Shown here: one piece after another, positions 45,480-57,084 of the stretch
Position numbering within the stretch: position 1 is the first letter of the stretch
Layout of the letters: the number at the start of each line of letters is the position of its first letter
Assembly: GCF_002878395.1 (NCBI RefSeq)
Contig: NW_025892837.1
Coordinates: forward strand, 38,405 to 102,404
From: Capsicum annuum
Taxonomy: Eukaryota > Streptophyta > Magnoliopsida > Solanales > Solanaceae
Direction: 5' to 3'
Length of the DNA stretch: 64,000 nucleotides
The notes under the pieces: generated by a model
The model's input: the letters and a program-made list of their open reading frames with translations, nothing else
Database searches by the model: none
What the model was told of the DNA's origin: nothing
Program-made: the position numbers and the translations under genes

Positions 45480-47460
45480 ATCCCAGGGGTCATGGGTTCC
45501 TAACCCTACTACTGCATCTCCATTAGGAGCCTCAAACTATTTTAGTGCAGCTCGTCTATTAGTCTCTAAAGGCCTACTGGTGAAGGCACATACTGCTCTT
45601 GCTTGGATGGTTTCCTCTCATCTCTCATTGTCCGCTAAGGACTCAATCCTTTCCTTCTTCATCTCCTCCTTTTTGGACTTCTTTCTTGCCCTCTTCTCTG
45701 CTTTTCTTTCTTCATCACTATCGGTCCTCTCTCTTTTTCCTTTGCCTTTCTTCTCACCTTTCTTTTTCTTTTACTTCACTAGCTCCTCTATGATATCAAG
45801 CTTCGGGATTTTATCCCTCAGACTCCTCAACTACCGGGTCTACTGACACCATAAAATGGTGATGCTGTAGCTTTCCAAGATCCACCTTTACTTTATGTAC
45901 ATCTGATCTAAATAATGACATCTTTGGAGCAGACCTTTCTCTCAAATAAGCATTGAAGCAGTTCTCTAATTCACCAATCTGGCCTGGTAGAGCCTTTTAA
46001 GGCTCGAGTGCAGCCTTAACCCTCTTGTCCACTGCAACTACAAATTTCTTGGCAAAGAGTTTAAGCCGAGCCTCGCACTACTTAGACTATTTTGCTACTC
46101 TTCTTAAATTCATAAGGTTAAAGGCAAATTTTGTTGTAGCCACTATAGCTGGAGGAATTGTCTCAGTTCTGGGCACTGATGATTCTGCCATTATTACGGA
46201 TGTTGGAGGTACAGCTTCAGAATTAGGCATCTCTGCATTAGGCACTGAACTAGTACATGTGACTGGTGGGTCAGTGGGAATCTCTGCGCCCCTATCAAAC
46301 ATTAGCCTTGGCTGATTTTTCGCATTTCTGATATGATTATGGGTCTTTTTGGCAAGGAGTTCTTTTTCTCGCCCCACATTCTTCGGCACATTTGCTACCC
46401 TGTACAACCTTGTAATTAAACGAGGGATGGGATATGATGTATCAAATATCGAGACATGAATTTTTATCATCATCTATGGGCATCAAACACGTACGTACAA
46501 TACCCCCACCAGAATTTTGCCTCTGAAGTCAGGGAAGCCTTAAAGATCCTTTCACTCGGATTTGTTAGCCATTCCGGTTCTCTATCGACTATGAGTGTGG
46601 CTAACCAATTTTGCTGATTTTTTTGATGCTTCAACCGGGCAATGAAGTGGCTTAAGGAGTGAAGTTTGGGCCATGAAGGAACCTGTTCATTGTTGCTTTA
46701 GAAACATCCACCATATCAACCCGCACCAGAACTTTATCCAACAAAGGTTGGTTAGCTGCTTTCTCTCCTTCTCTACACATATTTTCCAAGAAAGCTTGGT
46801 TGTTTGCATAGAACTCCCTAACTAGTGTAGGGCAAAATGAATTTCCTCCTCGTGCAGTCCATTCCAAATCGTTGCCATGAAATTTCTGCTCTACTTCCGG
46901 GTACCTACTCAACCCCTTAGTGATGATTCACTTCTCCTCAAAGATTGGCCTCTTGATAGCTCTTCTGTTGGTTCTGCGAAGCCCATCAAAGAAGATTCTC
47001 TGAGCTTTGGGAATCTGTCATCTAGTGCCATCTCGGACTTTAGGATTCTTGCATTTGACCATAGTTCCCCGAATCGGAGAGTCTTCGTCATCTTATGGCT
47101 CAGCAGAAAGGGGGCTCAGCTGATTGTCCCTCGAATTCAGGTTGCCCAGACTCATGTTCCTCAGAATCAGGCTGATGTGAATCATTCTCTTTGGATGTAG
47201 CATGTTTAGACTATTGTTGCTCAGGGACCGACTGCTCAGAAGCTGTATGCTCGGATGTTATCTCAGTGTCACTTTCTTCACTTTTCTACACCTCAACTAG
47301 TGGGGGTGGTGGAGTCTTTTTAGAGCTTTGCTTCTTCTTTTGCCTCCTGAGCTAAGGCTCTTCCTCTTCGTAATCAGACTCTTCATTGAAGAGTCTCCAA
47401 GATATACTTCCCTTGGTCACTTTCTTTGTGGATTTTGAGTTCTTTCCTTTGGGTTCCATT
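45480..47460 (-). pseudogene. Second ORF of the Athila-like element (plant transposon-domain-like)
   Basis: Reading on the minus strand from the ATG at 47460: MEPKGKNSKSTKKVTK, an acidic stretch (FNEESDYEEEEP), a Ser/Glu/Gln-rich region, then a conserved-looking core with FHGNDLEWTARGGNSFCPTL, VREFYANNQAFLENMCREG (about 46850-46780) and NWLATLIVDREPEW, then TSEAKFWWGY (about 46620-46510). It ends in a Lys/Glu-rich tail (45770-45640). The core resembles the domain called 'putative plant transposon protein', common in Solanaceae repeat ORFs; this is from memory. Broken by several stops and frame changes. It occupies the place of the env-like ORF of Athila elements. Function unknown. Confidence 0.65.
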
Positions 47461-48590
47461 TAAACACTTATAGCAAGAGAAAAACCGTTAGTTGACCCTC
47501 AAGAGTACAAACACAAACACATCGATCATTGACATTCCACACCCCTTGAAAGGGTTTAGTAATGCTTCAGGTCCCAGGTGTGATGACATTTCTTGATAAG
47601 CCTTCACAGTTATGATAGCTTATCACGAATATTGTCAGCCTTAAACAGAACCCATGAGATTTTGTCAACTTCTGATGACATTTCTGATAAGTCGTCATAA
47701 ATATGATAGCTTATCACAAATGTTGTCAGCTCTACATAGAACCCACAACATTTTTAGCAACCTTTGACGACATTCCTGATAAGCCATCACAATTGTGATA
47801 GCTTATCATGAATGTCTTCAGCTTTTATCAGAACCCCCAACTTAACTTTAACTCAATTTTTGGTCCCATTTTTTTCTTAAAATCCACTCGAGTTTCATTT
47901 TTGAGGTAAACTTTTAAGCCTTAAGCTTGCACAGCAAACCCTAGTTCTAATTTTTATCCCATTTTGCAAGTTAGACTTGGTTCAAGCTTCTTAGGAACTT
48001 GAGTTTACCTCAGTTTACCACTTACCAATTGAAAAAAAGGGTCAGGTTTCGAGCATCCCTGATGGAGACCTTCTCTTTGATTACACGCGCAAGAAGTACA
48101 GAGAGGTTTTTGATTTTTATTTCAAGCCCCCACACACAAGGAAGCTTTCTTCTTGGTTTAATTGGAAAGAGTTTAAAGAAGGGAAGAAAAATATTCTACG
48201 TATAGAAGGAAAATAACTTAAAGGAATTAAAAACTAAGTGGGAAGGTAGAAAGACCAAGTTATAGGCCAGGTCGGGCCTTTTTAATTTGACCCATAGTTT
48301 TGGCTAATATTGGGCTTTTTGTGACGACATTTCTGATAAGCTATCACAATTGTGACAGATTATCACACATATCGTCAGCCTTGACAGACCCTTCTTTAGA
48401 GCTAAGGTCTCTGACGATAAATCTAACAGCTCGTGAAAAATGTCGTCAGGCGCACTTGGCTGAATACATCGATTCCACCTTCTTTGAACTATAACCTACT
48501 ACAAAAATAAATAATTTACTGGAGTATAAAAATTTAGGGTTGCCTCCCAATAGCGCCTGATTTATTGTCGCGGCACGACTTGGTTATCTT
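47461..48590 (-). other. Spacer between the two ORFs, with palindromic units
   Basis: Non-coding. It contains five copies of the roughly 60-bp palindromic unit also found in the LTRs: about 47580-47640, 47669-47731, 47765-47823, 48321-48380 and 48411-48450 (partial). At 48540-48590 the minus strand reads CGTGCCGCGACAATAAATC then GGGAGGCAACCC, a sequence characteristic of the region just after the pol stop in Athila-type elements. Confidence 0.75.
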
Positions 48591-49552
48591 GACTACTCAG
48601 ACTTCGTCAAGACAACCTATTGACACCTTTTTACCATCTTTATAGAATACATCCACAGTTGAGAAAACACTCATCTTCTTTGCTAGTGTCATGAATAAGT
48701 GTATTTTGAATCTTTCTTCCTTGTCGTTGAGCCTAAACTTTAGCTCATTCAGCTCTATGTCTACAATCGCTCTCCAGTTGCAAGGAATGGTCTACCCAAA
48801 ATGATGGGCACTTCGAAGTCCACCTCACAGTCCAAGACTACAAAATTAGCAGGCTGAATGAAGTCGGCCACCTTTACCAATACATCATGTAATATACCCA
48901 CTGGTCACTTTACAGACCTATCTGCCATCACCAATCGCATGTTCGTTGGGGTAGGATTCCCTATACCCATTTTCTTGTACACAGTAACTGGCATTAGATT
49001 TATACCGGCTCCCAAATCACATAGTGCTTTTGTGAAATTTAGGGACCCAATAGTACACGGGATGGTAAATGCTCCCAGATATGCCTTTTTCTACACTAAA
49101 GACCTTGTAGAGATAGCACCATAATGAATGAGATTGACCTCCGACTCATGGCTAACCTTCCATTTCTTAGTCACAAGGTCTTTCATGAACTTCGTATATC
49201 CTGGGATTTGCTCAAGTGTCTCAACCAAAGGCACATTTATTGTCAGTTGCTTGAGTATAGCCATGAATTTGCTGAATTTTGCATCATCAGTTTTCTTCTT
49301 CAATCATTAAGGAAAGGGAGGTTGTGGTATTGGGATAGTTTTCAGCACTACCTTCTTTTCCTTCTCTTTACTTCTTTCTGGAGCATCATCAGAATTATCC
49401 AGCTTCTTAGACTCCACTGGACCACTTTCTTCCGGTTTAACATCAACTACCTCATCAGCTATAGGTTTGCCCACAGAAGGGCCAGGTAATATCTTACCAC
49501 TTCTAGTGGTAATAGCCATGCATGAGCCATCATTTCGTAGATTCTGGACCAT
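48591..49552 (-). pseudogene. Athila-type protease region
   Basis: The minus strand carries MAITTRSGKILPGPSVGK, LKTIPIPQPPFPQRLKKK, then [25 protein letters not shown] text and [20 protein letters not shown] (about 49030-48970), followed by LVMADRSVK and [15 protein letters not shown] (about 48835-48790) and ELNELKFRLNDKEERF. These are the Athila-type gag-protease hallmarks, with the active site as D-L-G-A. The frame ends near 48595 without going on into RT. Two or more frame breaks. Confidence 0.82.
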
Positions 49553-51002
49553 ATCCCTTGGTAATGTTTTGCTCTTTCTCTGGTTGAATGTTACGAAGAG
49601 TTATCTCATCTGCTGCTCCAACTATTTGATTGTAGTAGAGTATGAGTGTACCAACTAACTGATAGATGTCAGATTGGTCTTCATTGTGGTCACACCAGAT
49701 TTGGTAGACTCTATTTCCTTCAATAACTTAGCCATCATGTCCTCCATGGACATCTTTTCAGAACTTGTTGAAGCAGCCTCACGATTTCCAGAAGGAACAT
49801 ATAGGCCACTCCTGTCATTGTTATTCCTCTAATTTCCCTACATTCTATCTTTATAACCAGTCTTATCATAAAAGTTCTGACCTTGATTCCCTTGGCTATT
49901 GCCTCGAAAACTCCCCTGATTATTAACATAGTTAGCCTCTTCTTCTGCATCAGCCTCAATCCTATCCTGAGATCCTATAGCTTTCACCTTCTCAACCTTG
50001 CTTGATAGAAAATGGTTGGTTAGCAAGTCCATCTGTGTTTTCAGGTGAGCTATGTCTTGGTCATGATCCTCTTCTCTTTTATGTTGTTCCGCAGTAATAC
50101 CTATAGAAGCAGTGGGGCTGGCTACCACAGAGTCTCTGGTATACCATGCCAGACTCTGTGTGGTCATTCTGTCCAGCATCTCTGAATCCACTGGGAATGT
50201 AAGATCAACAAATGAACCACCAACAGCATTGTCTACAGTTGGATTTTTAACAAAGTTAAAAGCCCTGTACAAAGTCTCCATCATATGTATGTCCGTCATT
50301 TGTGGTTTGGACACTATGTCAGCTTATTCTTGAATCTTTCCCTGGTTTCATGCAAGGCTTCAGTCGGGAACTCCCTAAAGTTGTTGATCTCGTCCCTCAA
50401 TTGTACTCTCCTGGAAGGTGAAAAGAACCTTTCTAGGAAAGCTCCTTTCAACCACCTCCAGTTGGTTATAGAATTGGGCGTCAGCTTATTTAACCACACT
50501 GTTGCTTCCCCAGACAGAGACAACGGAAACAATCTAAACCGGATAGCATTCTGGCCCACTCCTAGGTTATCAAAATACTTGCAAATGGTGACAAAATTGA
50601 CCAGATACAAGTTTGGGTCATCGTCAGGAAAGCCACCAAACAACCCCTTCAGATTGAGGAGTTGGATTATAATACTCATAATGTTGAACTTGGCCCCAGG
50701 TGCCAACGGTAGAGGAATGATTTCACCGTTACCCCTGCTTCGTCCATTCCATTATCATCATCATTGAGATCATACTGGACCAGCTGGTACTCTTGTCTTT
50801 CTCGGAATGGATGGTTCCTATTAATATTACGTCGTGCAACTATCTGCTCTGCACACTTTGGGTTACCAGGATTCAGCAACTCCTCATCTCCCAAATCTTC
50901 ATCCTCAGGGTTTGGATGTCGTGCTTGTTGCTCGACATTTTGTACATTCACCTGAGCTCGAGCTAAGGCTGCTAGTCTTTTAGCCTCTTGTTGTTCTGTC
51001 AT
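49553..51002 (-). pseudogene. gag: gag of the Athila-like element
   Basis: The start is taken at 51002 (minus), MTEQQEAKRLAALARAQ, 177 bases downstream of the PBS. After a frameshift near 50700 the capsid core reads LKGLFGGFPDDDPNLYLVNF, AIRFRLFPLSLSGEATVWLN, and WLKGAFLERFFSPSRRVQLR (50640-50410), a typical plant retrotransposon Gag. 50314-49838 continues with TLYRAFNFVKNPTVDNAVGG and a Gln/Asn-rich stretch (NNQGSFRGNSQGNQGQN). No CCHC knuckle is visible, which is usual for this lineage. Broken by about three frame changes. Confidence 0.87.
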
Positions 51003-51178
51003 TCTTCCAATTCATTGCAGTTTCGGATTAAGTGGTAATAATGGTTCTTTGGAACTTCTGGTTCTTGGCATACACCATAAAGATCCTGCAAATAAACAAA
51101 AAGAATTAATAAATGTAAAACTAGGAAACTTAACTAACAGTCAATTTGCACACACAAACTTTAGTTTACAACCGTATT

Positions 51179-51195
51179 CCCCAGCAACGGTTCCA
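51179..51195 (-). other. Primer binding site (tRNA-Asp type)
   Basis: The minus strand reads TGGAACCGTTGCTGGGG, matching TGGCGCCGTTGCCGGGG, the PBS used by Athila-type elements, at 14 of 17 positions. It is six bases from the LTR end. It separates this element from the chromoviruses, which use TGGTATCAGAGC. Confidence 0.88.
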
Positions 51196-51200
51196 TTTTT

Positions 51201-52694
51201 TATAACACTCAAACTACACCTCTCAATGATAATGTAAGAGATCATTGTCAATATAAAACCCAACTAAGTTGGGGTCGAATCCCACAGGAAATATAGTGTG
51301 AATGTAAGTCTCTTGCAAATTAATCAACTGATAGTTGGATGTTTCTAGAAATGGGGGGTTTTTAGTTTAACAAGCAATTTTTGGTTACGTTAGTTTCAAT
51401 GTTTTTAATCATGAGTTTATGGAAAACCAGAATTATGTTCACTAGGGATTTCGATACTTGACTGATGCTACTAGTGGTTCAGGATTCTCATGGTAGGTAG
51501 GACAACAAGTTATCTTTATCGAAGTTATGCTTAAATGTCTCTTGACCTACTTAAGCATTTAATTACCTAATCCTCTCAGATATAGGGAATTTATATTCAC
51601 TGCCCAAATTTTACCTCTGGTTAACCAACCTTGTTACAGCGCTGATTATTAAACAGAGTATTTCCAAGTCCCTATTGATAATTCACTTCCTACTATATTT
51701 GATTTCTTTCTCAAGCAAATAAAAGCAAGTGGTATCTATTGTTTGCAACCAACAGACAATAATTAAAACATCAGAATCATCAAGGAGTCCTACTATCTTT
51801 CGAATACTGAACACTCAATACCTTATCAAGACCTAACCCTAGATCCCACAATTCAAGTTAAAGGAATGTAGCCAGTCATAACGTAACAATCGAAATACCT
51901 AGTTGAATTAATGCTTTGAAAGATAAACTCACCACATGATGAATAGAAACTAGATATTCTCAGATTAAATCACAAAATAAATCCCAAAATAATAAATATA
52001 ATCTTTTCCAAGTAATTATTTTCTCAAGAAAAAAGTAAAGAGAGAAAATATCAAAGTATATTGCTCAAAATTCAAAGTACCGACCTTCTAAGAAAACCCT
52101 AAGCAAGGCTTTAAGTAGTTCACCCTAACTATGGAAACAAAATAATAGACTTCAAAAATCCCTTGGATTAGGTGACGACATTTGTGATAGACTATCAGGA
52201 GGCTGACGACTTGTCACAAATGTCATCAGCTTCTTTTATGTTTTTGGTACTTGCTGCCTACCGCTGATGACATAAAGTGAAGCCCTATCATCTCCTTGAT
52301 GACCTATAACAAACTATCGTCAAGACTCTTATTCAGTTCTCATGTGCTGCATTAGGTTGACGACATTCTTGACGGCTTATCAGATCCTTGATAACCTATC
52401 ACAAAATGACTTCACAGCTTTCAATCTTAGGCCAATTCTATGTCTATGGCTGACGATAAATTTGATAGCTTATCACAAGGCTGACGACTTATAAGAAATG
52501 TCGTCAGCCATACTTTTGCCTTTATCTACTTCTGATTTCAACTCCTTTGCTTCCATTCTTGTTGGTTCTCTATCATATTAGCTTCTGCTGCAAAATCAAA
52601 CATAAACCAATCAAAAATGACAAAAGTTGCTTAAGACTTTACAATTAATCTTAAGAAAAAATCATCAAATATATTAGCATTAGCTCACACATCA
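51201..52694 (-). repeat. 5' LTR of the Athila-like element
   Basis: 1494 bp, collinear with 33421-34912. On the minus strand TGATGTGTGAGC...GAGTGTTATA. Four palindromic units lie at about 52172-52230, 52264-52327, 52356-52418 and 52448-52509. Confidence 0.9.
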
Positions 52695-54215
52695 ATATGC
52701 ATATCCGATGCATGGAATACCCGACTGAAGCAATTGATTGGCTGAATTCTCATAGCAAACATGCATATCTAATGCATGGATGACAGAGTTGATTCTCATG
52801 AAAGCATGACTGAAATTACTAATAAGCTAAGCTTCCTCTACTGAACATGCATATCTAATGCATGAATACTTGACTGAACTAACTCTTGAATGCTTGACTG
52901 AATATGCAATGATAACTGATAATAACCTTGTGAGAAACATCTGAACATGCAACTGAATGGGTTTAAAGACATGAAAGCATCGAGGGATTATGGGGTATCT
53001 CCCCTTTGGGACTCTATGTCCCTTTAGGAATTCTTACTTTGCTAAAACACTAGTAAAACTAAGGCGATGCACGAGACACCTATGAACTGGATCATAACTG
53101 AACCTCGGGAGTCTAAAACTAATGCATGATACAAAAATTGAACTGATCTCGCAACTACTAAGAAATTTCTATCTTGGGATAGTTACATTCCGGAGTTTCT
53201 AGATGGTATGGTTAGGTGGAAAGATGGGAAAATAAACCATATGAATTTGACGGCCTTACTGCTAAAATGACTTACTAGTTGTTCAAACTAACTATACTAA
53301 GAACTTATGCTTAATTGGAGTACATCTTCTGCACTTTCTCGACTACACTCTCCACATTAGCTTTAAGCCACCATCATAACCTGCGAACACTTTTCTACAC
53401 TCTGAACTGGACCATAATCAATTTAATCTAGAGTCTGGGGAACAATAATGAACATAAATGATAAAATCATCCTGAAAGAATGCACCTAAAAGTATAAAAC
53501 TCACTGCTAATACTATTCCTTGGGCTACAACTCTTAACTTCCTTTATTTCCTGCAATCATCGTCACATACTTACACTCTTTTAACACACGCTTGCCCCAC
53601 TATACACACCATCTTCATATGTTTCTTGCTAGACTACTAAGATCATATCTTCTAACTCATATCCACACCTTCACACTTATTTTCAAATCAATAAACTTAA
53701 AGTCTTGCATGCACTGTTCAAGCCTACTAATTAACCTTTTACAGAACTATTCCCATGAATACATAATCTGCTCAATATGGATAACGCTATATATCCCAAC
53801 TCTACTATTGCTAAACTCCTGTGTTCATGTTTTTAACTCTAGGTCATATTCTATCATAGGATGCTGAAAAAGGATTTGATGGAATACTATTGAGCCTATG
53901 GGCGATCCCATAATTATCAGTAGGGATGGTCTAACAAAGCCCTATCTCTAAGACTTTGATCTTCATTATTTCTATTGCCTTGAAGGTACGGTGGAGTTGA
54001 CATAAGTGGAGCATGCTGAGAATCTACATAACTTTCTTAGAGAACCTTTCTATAGCAGGATCTGTGACATGAAAAAAGGGAAACTTTTTTCTAAAACATC
54101 TCATAGCCTCCAATACATAAATGTGGTGTGCAACACACCCTTGCACAAGACTCTACTAGATATGACTTCCAGACTTCCTAGGGCTCTTTTAAATCTTAGG
54201 CTCTGATACAAAGTT
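52695..54215 (-). other. Array interior 4, right piece (after nested insertion)
   Basis: Begins with the right target-site copy ATATG (52695-52699) and continues CATATCCGATGCATGG exactly where interior 4 stopped, as judged from interiors 2 and 3 (ATGCAT...GATGCATGGAAT). Ends with the PBS complement CTCTGATACAAAG at 54200-54213. Non-coding. Confidence 0.88.
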
Positions 54216-57084
54216 TGTAACTCCCCAAATTCTGAACCCCAGATGCTACATGGTGCTTATAATCCTGAAGGACCACAAGCTAACTCTTTTATGGTACCTG
54301 TAACTGAGCACTATATAATAGATTGTAAAAATATTGAAAAAAATTGGCGGAAACATGCCATAAGGTTCAAAAACTAAAATACAACTGAATAAAGTATCAA
54401 AAATACTAAAGCAACTATCTGAACATCTAGTCTGAAATCCTCTAAACTGTCTAACTAAGGAGTTGATGGGATAATCCCCCAACTAACTCCACCTAACAAA
54501 AATACTAAATCTAGAAATAGAATTAAATAATACAATATCCTTGAATAACGGGGACTCGCTACTAAGTTACTGCTTCTGGCTGAATCTAAACTGCTAAGGA
54601 TGCTCTGGATCTTGTGCTTCTAAATCTCTATTATAAAACACCATAGCACAGAAAAGTATGCATCAGTATGTGGGAATATATTAGTATGCTAAATGAGGTA
54701 AGGACAAATGCAAGGGTTCATATTCATGAACAATACTGCCTAAATAATCTGTGTATACTGAACGAGGATACGTGCATGAATGCATAAACCATAACTGAAA
54801 TCATAATAGCACTAAATATTGAGATTAGAGTGTTACTTCAGTGACATATAAGCTTACTAATGCTGGGATACTGAATTACTAAATCTACTGATATTGATAA
54901 TTGAGTACTGAGGTTGAGATCAATCCTATCAGCGGATGATCTCTGAGTCTAATGATAATAAAAATTATTTATTGAATCTGAGATAAGTCTTATCTAGCGG
55001 GTGATCTCTGAATTTATTTGTACTGATACTGATTAAATATATTTGAGATCAGTCCTGTCTAATGGGTGATCTCTAAACATACTGATAATGAAGATGATTT
55101 AACTTGGTCTGATATTAATCCTATCTAGCGGGTGATATCTAGATCCATTGAATATACTAATGGTTAACTGTATCTAACAGTCCTGAATCTGTACTAATGA
55201 GTTGAGTTCTTTTACTAAGACTGATTATGAAACTGTGACTGTGGGAAGTAGTTATCTAATCTATACGTCGAAAATCTTATCTTGTGGGGTCCAAGATGCA
55301 ACCCCAGCTGGAAGGGAGTCACTACCATTCCACTGGTAAAGACAACTTCTATAGAGTCAGTCCTATCAAACAGGTGACCCCTGAGATCAGCCTTTTGTAA
55401 CGGGTGATCCCTAAGTATGCTAGTCCTATCTAACAGGTGACATCTCGTACCTATGCTGGCTACTTAGTTCAAGAACTTAGAGATTTCTTCAAGGGATCTT
55501 AGTCCTCTCTAATGGGTGAGCCCCCATCCTTAGGTTTGCTCGGTGTTGAATCCTACTCCCAACTAAAAAACATTGAACTAATCTTTTTCTTAAACTATAC
55601 TAGACTGAGCTGAATCTATTACTGATCATGTTACTTGAATGATATAGCTAAGTTCCCTTGGATCCAAAAACTGATGGAATACTACAGGATTTCATTATCT
55701 GACTGAATACTACTAAGTTCTGAATTGAGTACTTAAATGCTATTGAGGTCTATACAGAATACTGAAATGGACTTAGAATGATATTGAGATTACAGAGTCT
55801 TTCTATATTCTATAACTGACTGAGTTCACAGGATTGGGGCTTGACGGAGATTATCGTAAAACTGACACTGGATCTAGACAAGCAGCTAATTTTTCGGGTA
55901 TAAATACCCCCACGACTCGATAACATAATAGTATAAGACATAACCACACTTAAACATCGTAACAATAGACTATCATTCACCATACACTGAATAAAGCATC
56001 TCTTCAAGCACTTAGAAATATTAAACATGTAATGATATAGGGAGGCATGCTATTGTCTCATAACTCATTCAATAAGGAATGCTCCAAACACTTAACATGC
56101 ATCCAAGTGCACCTAAGTGGGGATTTCAGGCTAACATGTCATAATTCATTCACTAAGGCTTTTCAACAAACACTTGGCATGCATAAACCTACACATAATT
56201 AGGGATTTCTTGTCAACATAATATAATGACCCTATTTCCTCCACATAAGAATTTTATCAAACATATGGGGAGCATGTTTTAGTTATACAATAAATACTAC
56301 ACCTAAGTATCATGATTTCGTCAACCAACATGAAACTTGAAGGGTTTATAATGAAAATTACGCAAATCATCACATACTAGGACTAAATCATGAAACTTAT
56401 AATCTAGAACATAAATCAAAACTCAACAATAACATGAGCATGAATTTCAATAAACATAAATCATAAAACTCATAAATATACAATCTTTATAATTTAAAAA
56501 GGATTCTTAAACTTTTTGCGTGGAAGAAACCCAAGAATCAACATCTAACATACCTCAAAAGCTTGAATCTTGATAGATAACTAATATTTCTTGAATGATC
56601 TTGGATTGGGAAACACAGATCTTCATGTTTTCTTTATGGTTCGTGAGCTTGAAGAACTTGAATTTCTTAGTTTCTTGAAGAAGGGTTTGAATCTTGTTCT
56701 TGGATTTTGTTCTTGAAATAAACCCTAATTTTGATGTTATGGATGAATGAGGAGTTATGTGCTTTGATTTGACGTGATTGGGTGTTAAATATAGAGGGAA
56801 AAGACCCAAAAAGCCCTTTAAAATATCGTTTAGCGCCGTTTTGGACAAAGTTGACAGTCTGGGTAACGGACCGTCACAGTCTGGGTAACGGACCGTCACT
56901 CTGGTGACTGACCATCACTCCAACCATCATTTTTTAGCAAGAAAATGGTCTCACTACCTCAGATCTGAAGGCCAAATCATTGGTCCATCACTAACTTGAT
57001 GGTCTGTCAGCTTGTCCGTCGCTCCTGGGCAGCTCGGACAACTCTCAGTAAAACGGCCATAACTTTTTACTCTGATACCGGATT
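54216..57084 (-). repeat. Array LTR 5, truncated
   Basis: Starts TGTAACTCCCC and follows the other LTRs to TACTCTGATACCGGATT at 57084, where the plus-strand LTR beginning at 57085 interrupts it; roughly 0.25-0.3 kb of the LTR is therefore beyond that insertion. It contains GGGTATAAATACCC (55896-55909), motif repeats at 54918-55140 and 55355-55520, and a perfect 22-bp tandem duplication at 56855-56898. Confidence 0.9.

Larger units (their letters stand above)
33421..52694 (-). mobile_element. Athila-like Ty3/gypsy element, non-autonomous, with nested insertion
   Basis: Flanked by ATATG duplications (33416-33420 and 52695-52699). Two LTRs of about 1.49 kb in the same orientation, a tRNA-Asp-type PBS next to the right LTR and a PPT next to the left one fix the orientation as minus. 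Without the Tekay-like insertion (9212 bp plus a 5-bp duplication) its length is about 10.06 kb. Coding order on the minus strand: gag, protease, spacer, second ORF. RT, RNase H and integrase are absent, not merely decayed, because the spacer typical of the region after pol follows protease at once. LTR divergence is about 10% by eye over 250 bp. Confidence 0.87.
15806..57084 (-). mobile_element. Head-to-tail array of a non-autonomous LTR retrotransposon (5 LTRs, 4 interiors)
   Basis: The same LTR (about 3.1 kb) and the same non-coding interior (about 1.65 kb) alternate in one orientation: LTRs at 15806-18965, 20626-23714, about 25378-28506, 30175-33271 and 54216-57084 (cut). LTR start-to-start distances are 4820, 4752, 4797 and, after subtracting the 19,279-bp nested insertion, 4762 bp. 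Each LTR carries TGTAA...TTACA ends, a PBS complement (GGCTCTGATACC) on one side and a polypurine tract on the other. Units differ by roughly 10% by eye in the leader, so the array is not young. No protein domain was found in any interior. Confidence 0.9.

Noticed and set aside
45472..46315. Plus-strand frames with Ser/Phe/Leu-rich, membrane-like sequence
   Set aside because: They are the reverse complement of the Lys/Glu-rich tail and middle of the second Athila-like ORF, which has the better coding evidence.
47999..48205. Plus-strand 68-codon frame between the two Athila-like ORFs
   Set aside because: Lies in the spacer, antisense to the element, with no recognisable domain.
50285..50767. 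160-codon plus-strand frame
   Set aside because: Shadow of the Athila-like gag on the opposite strand, which carries clear Gag motifs.
33421..52694. Endogenous pararetrovirus or other integrated virus
   Set aside because: LTRs, PBS, PPT, Gag type and target-site duplications all fit LTR retrotransposons; no coat-, movement- or virus-specific domain was seen.
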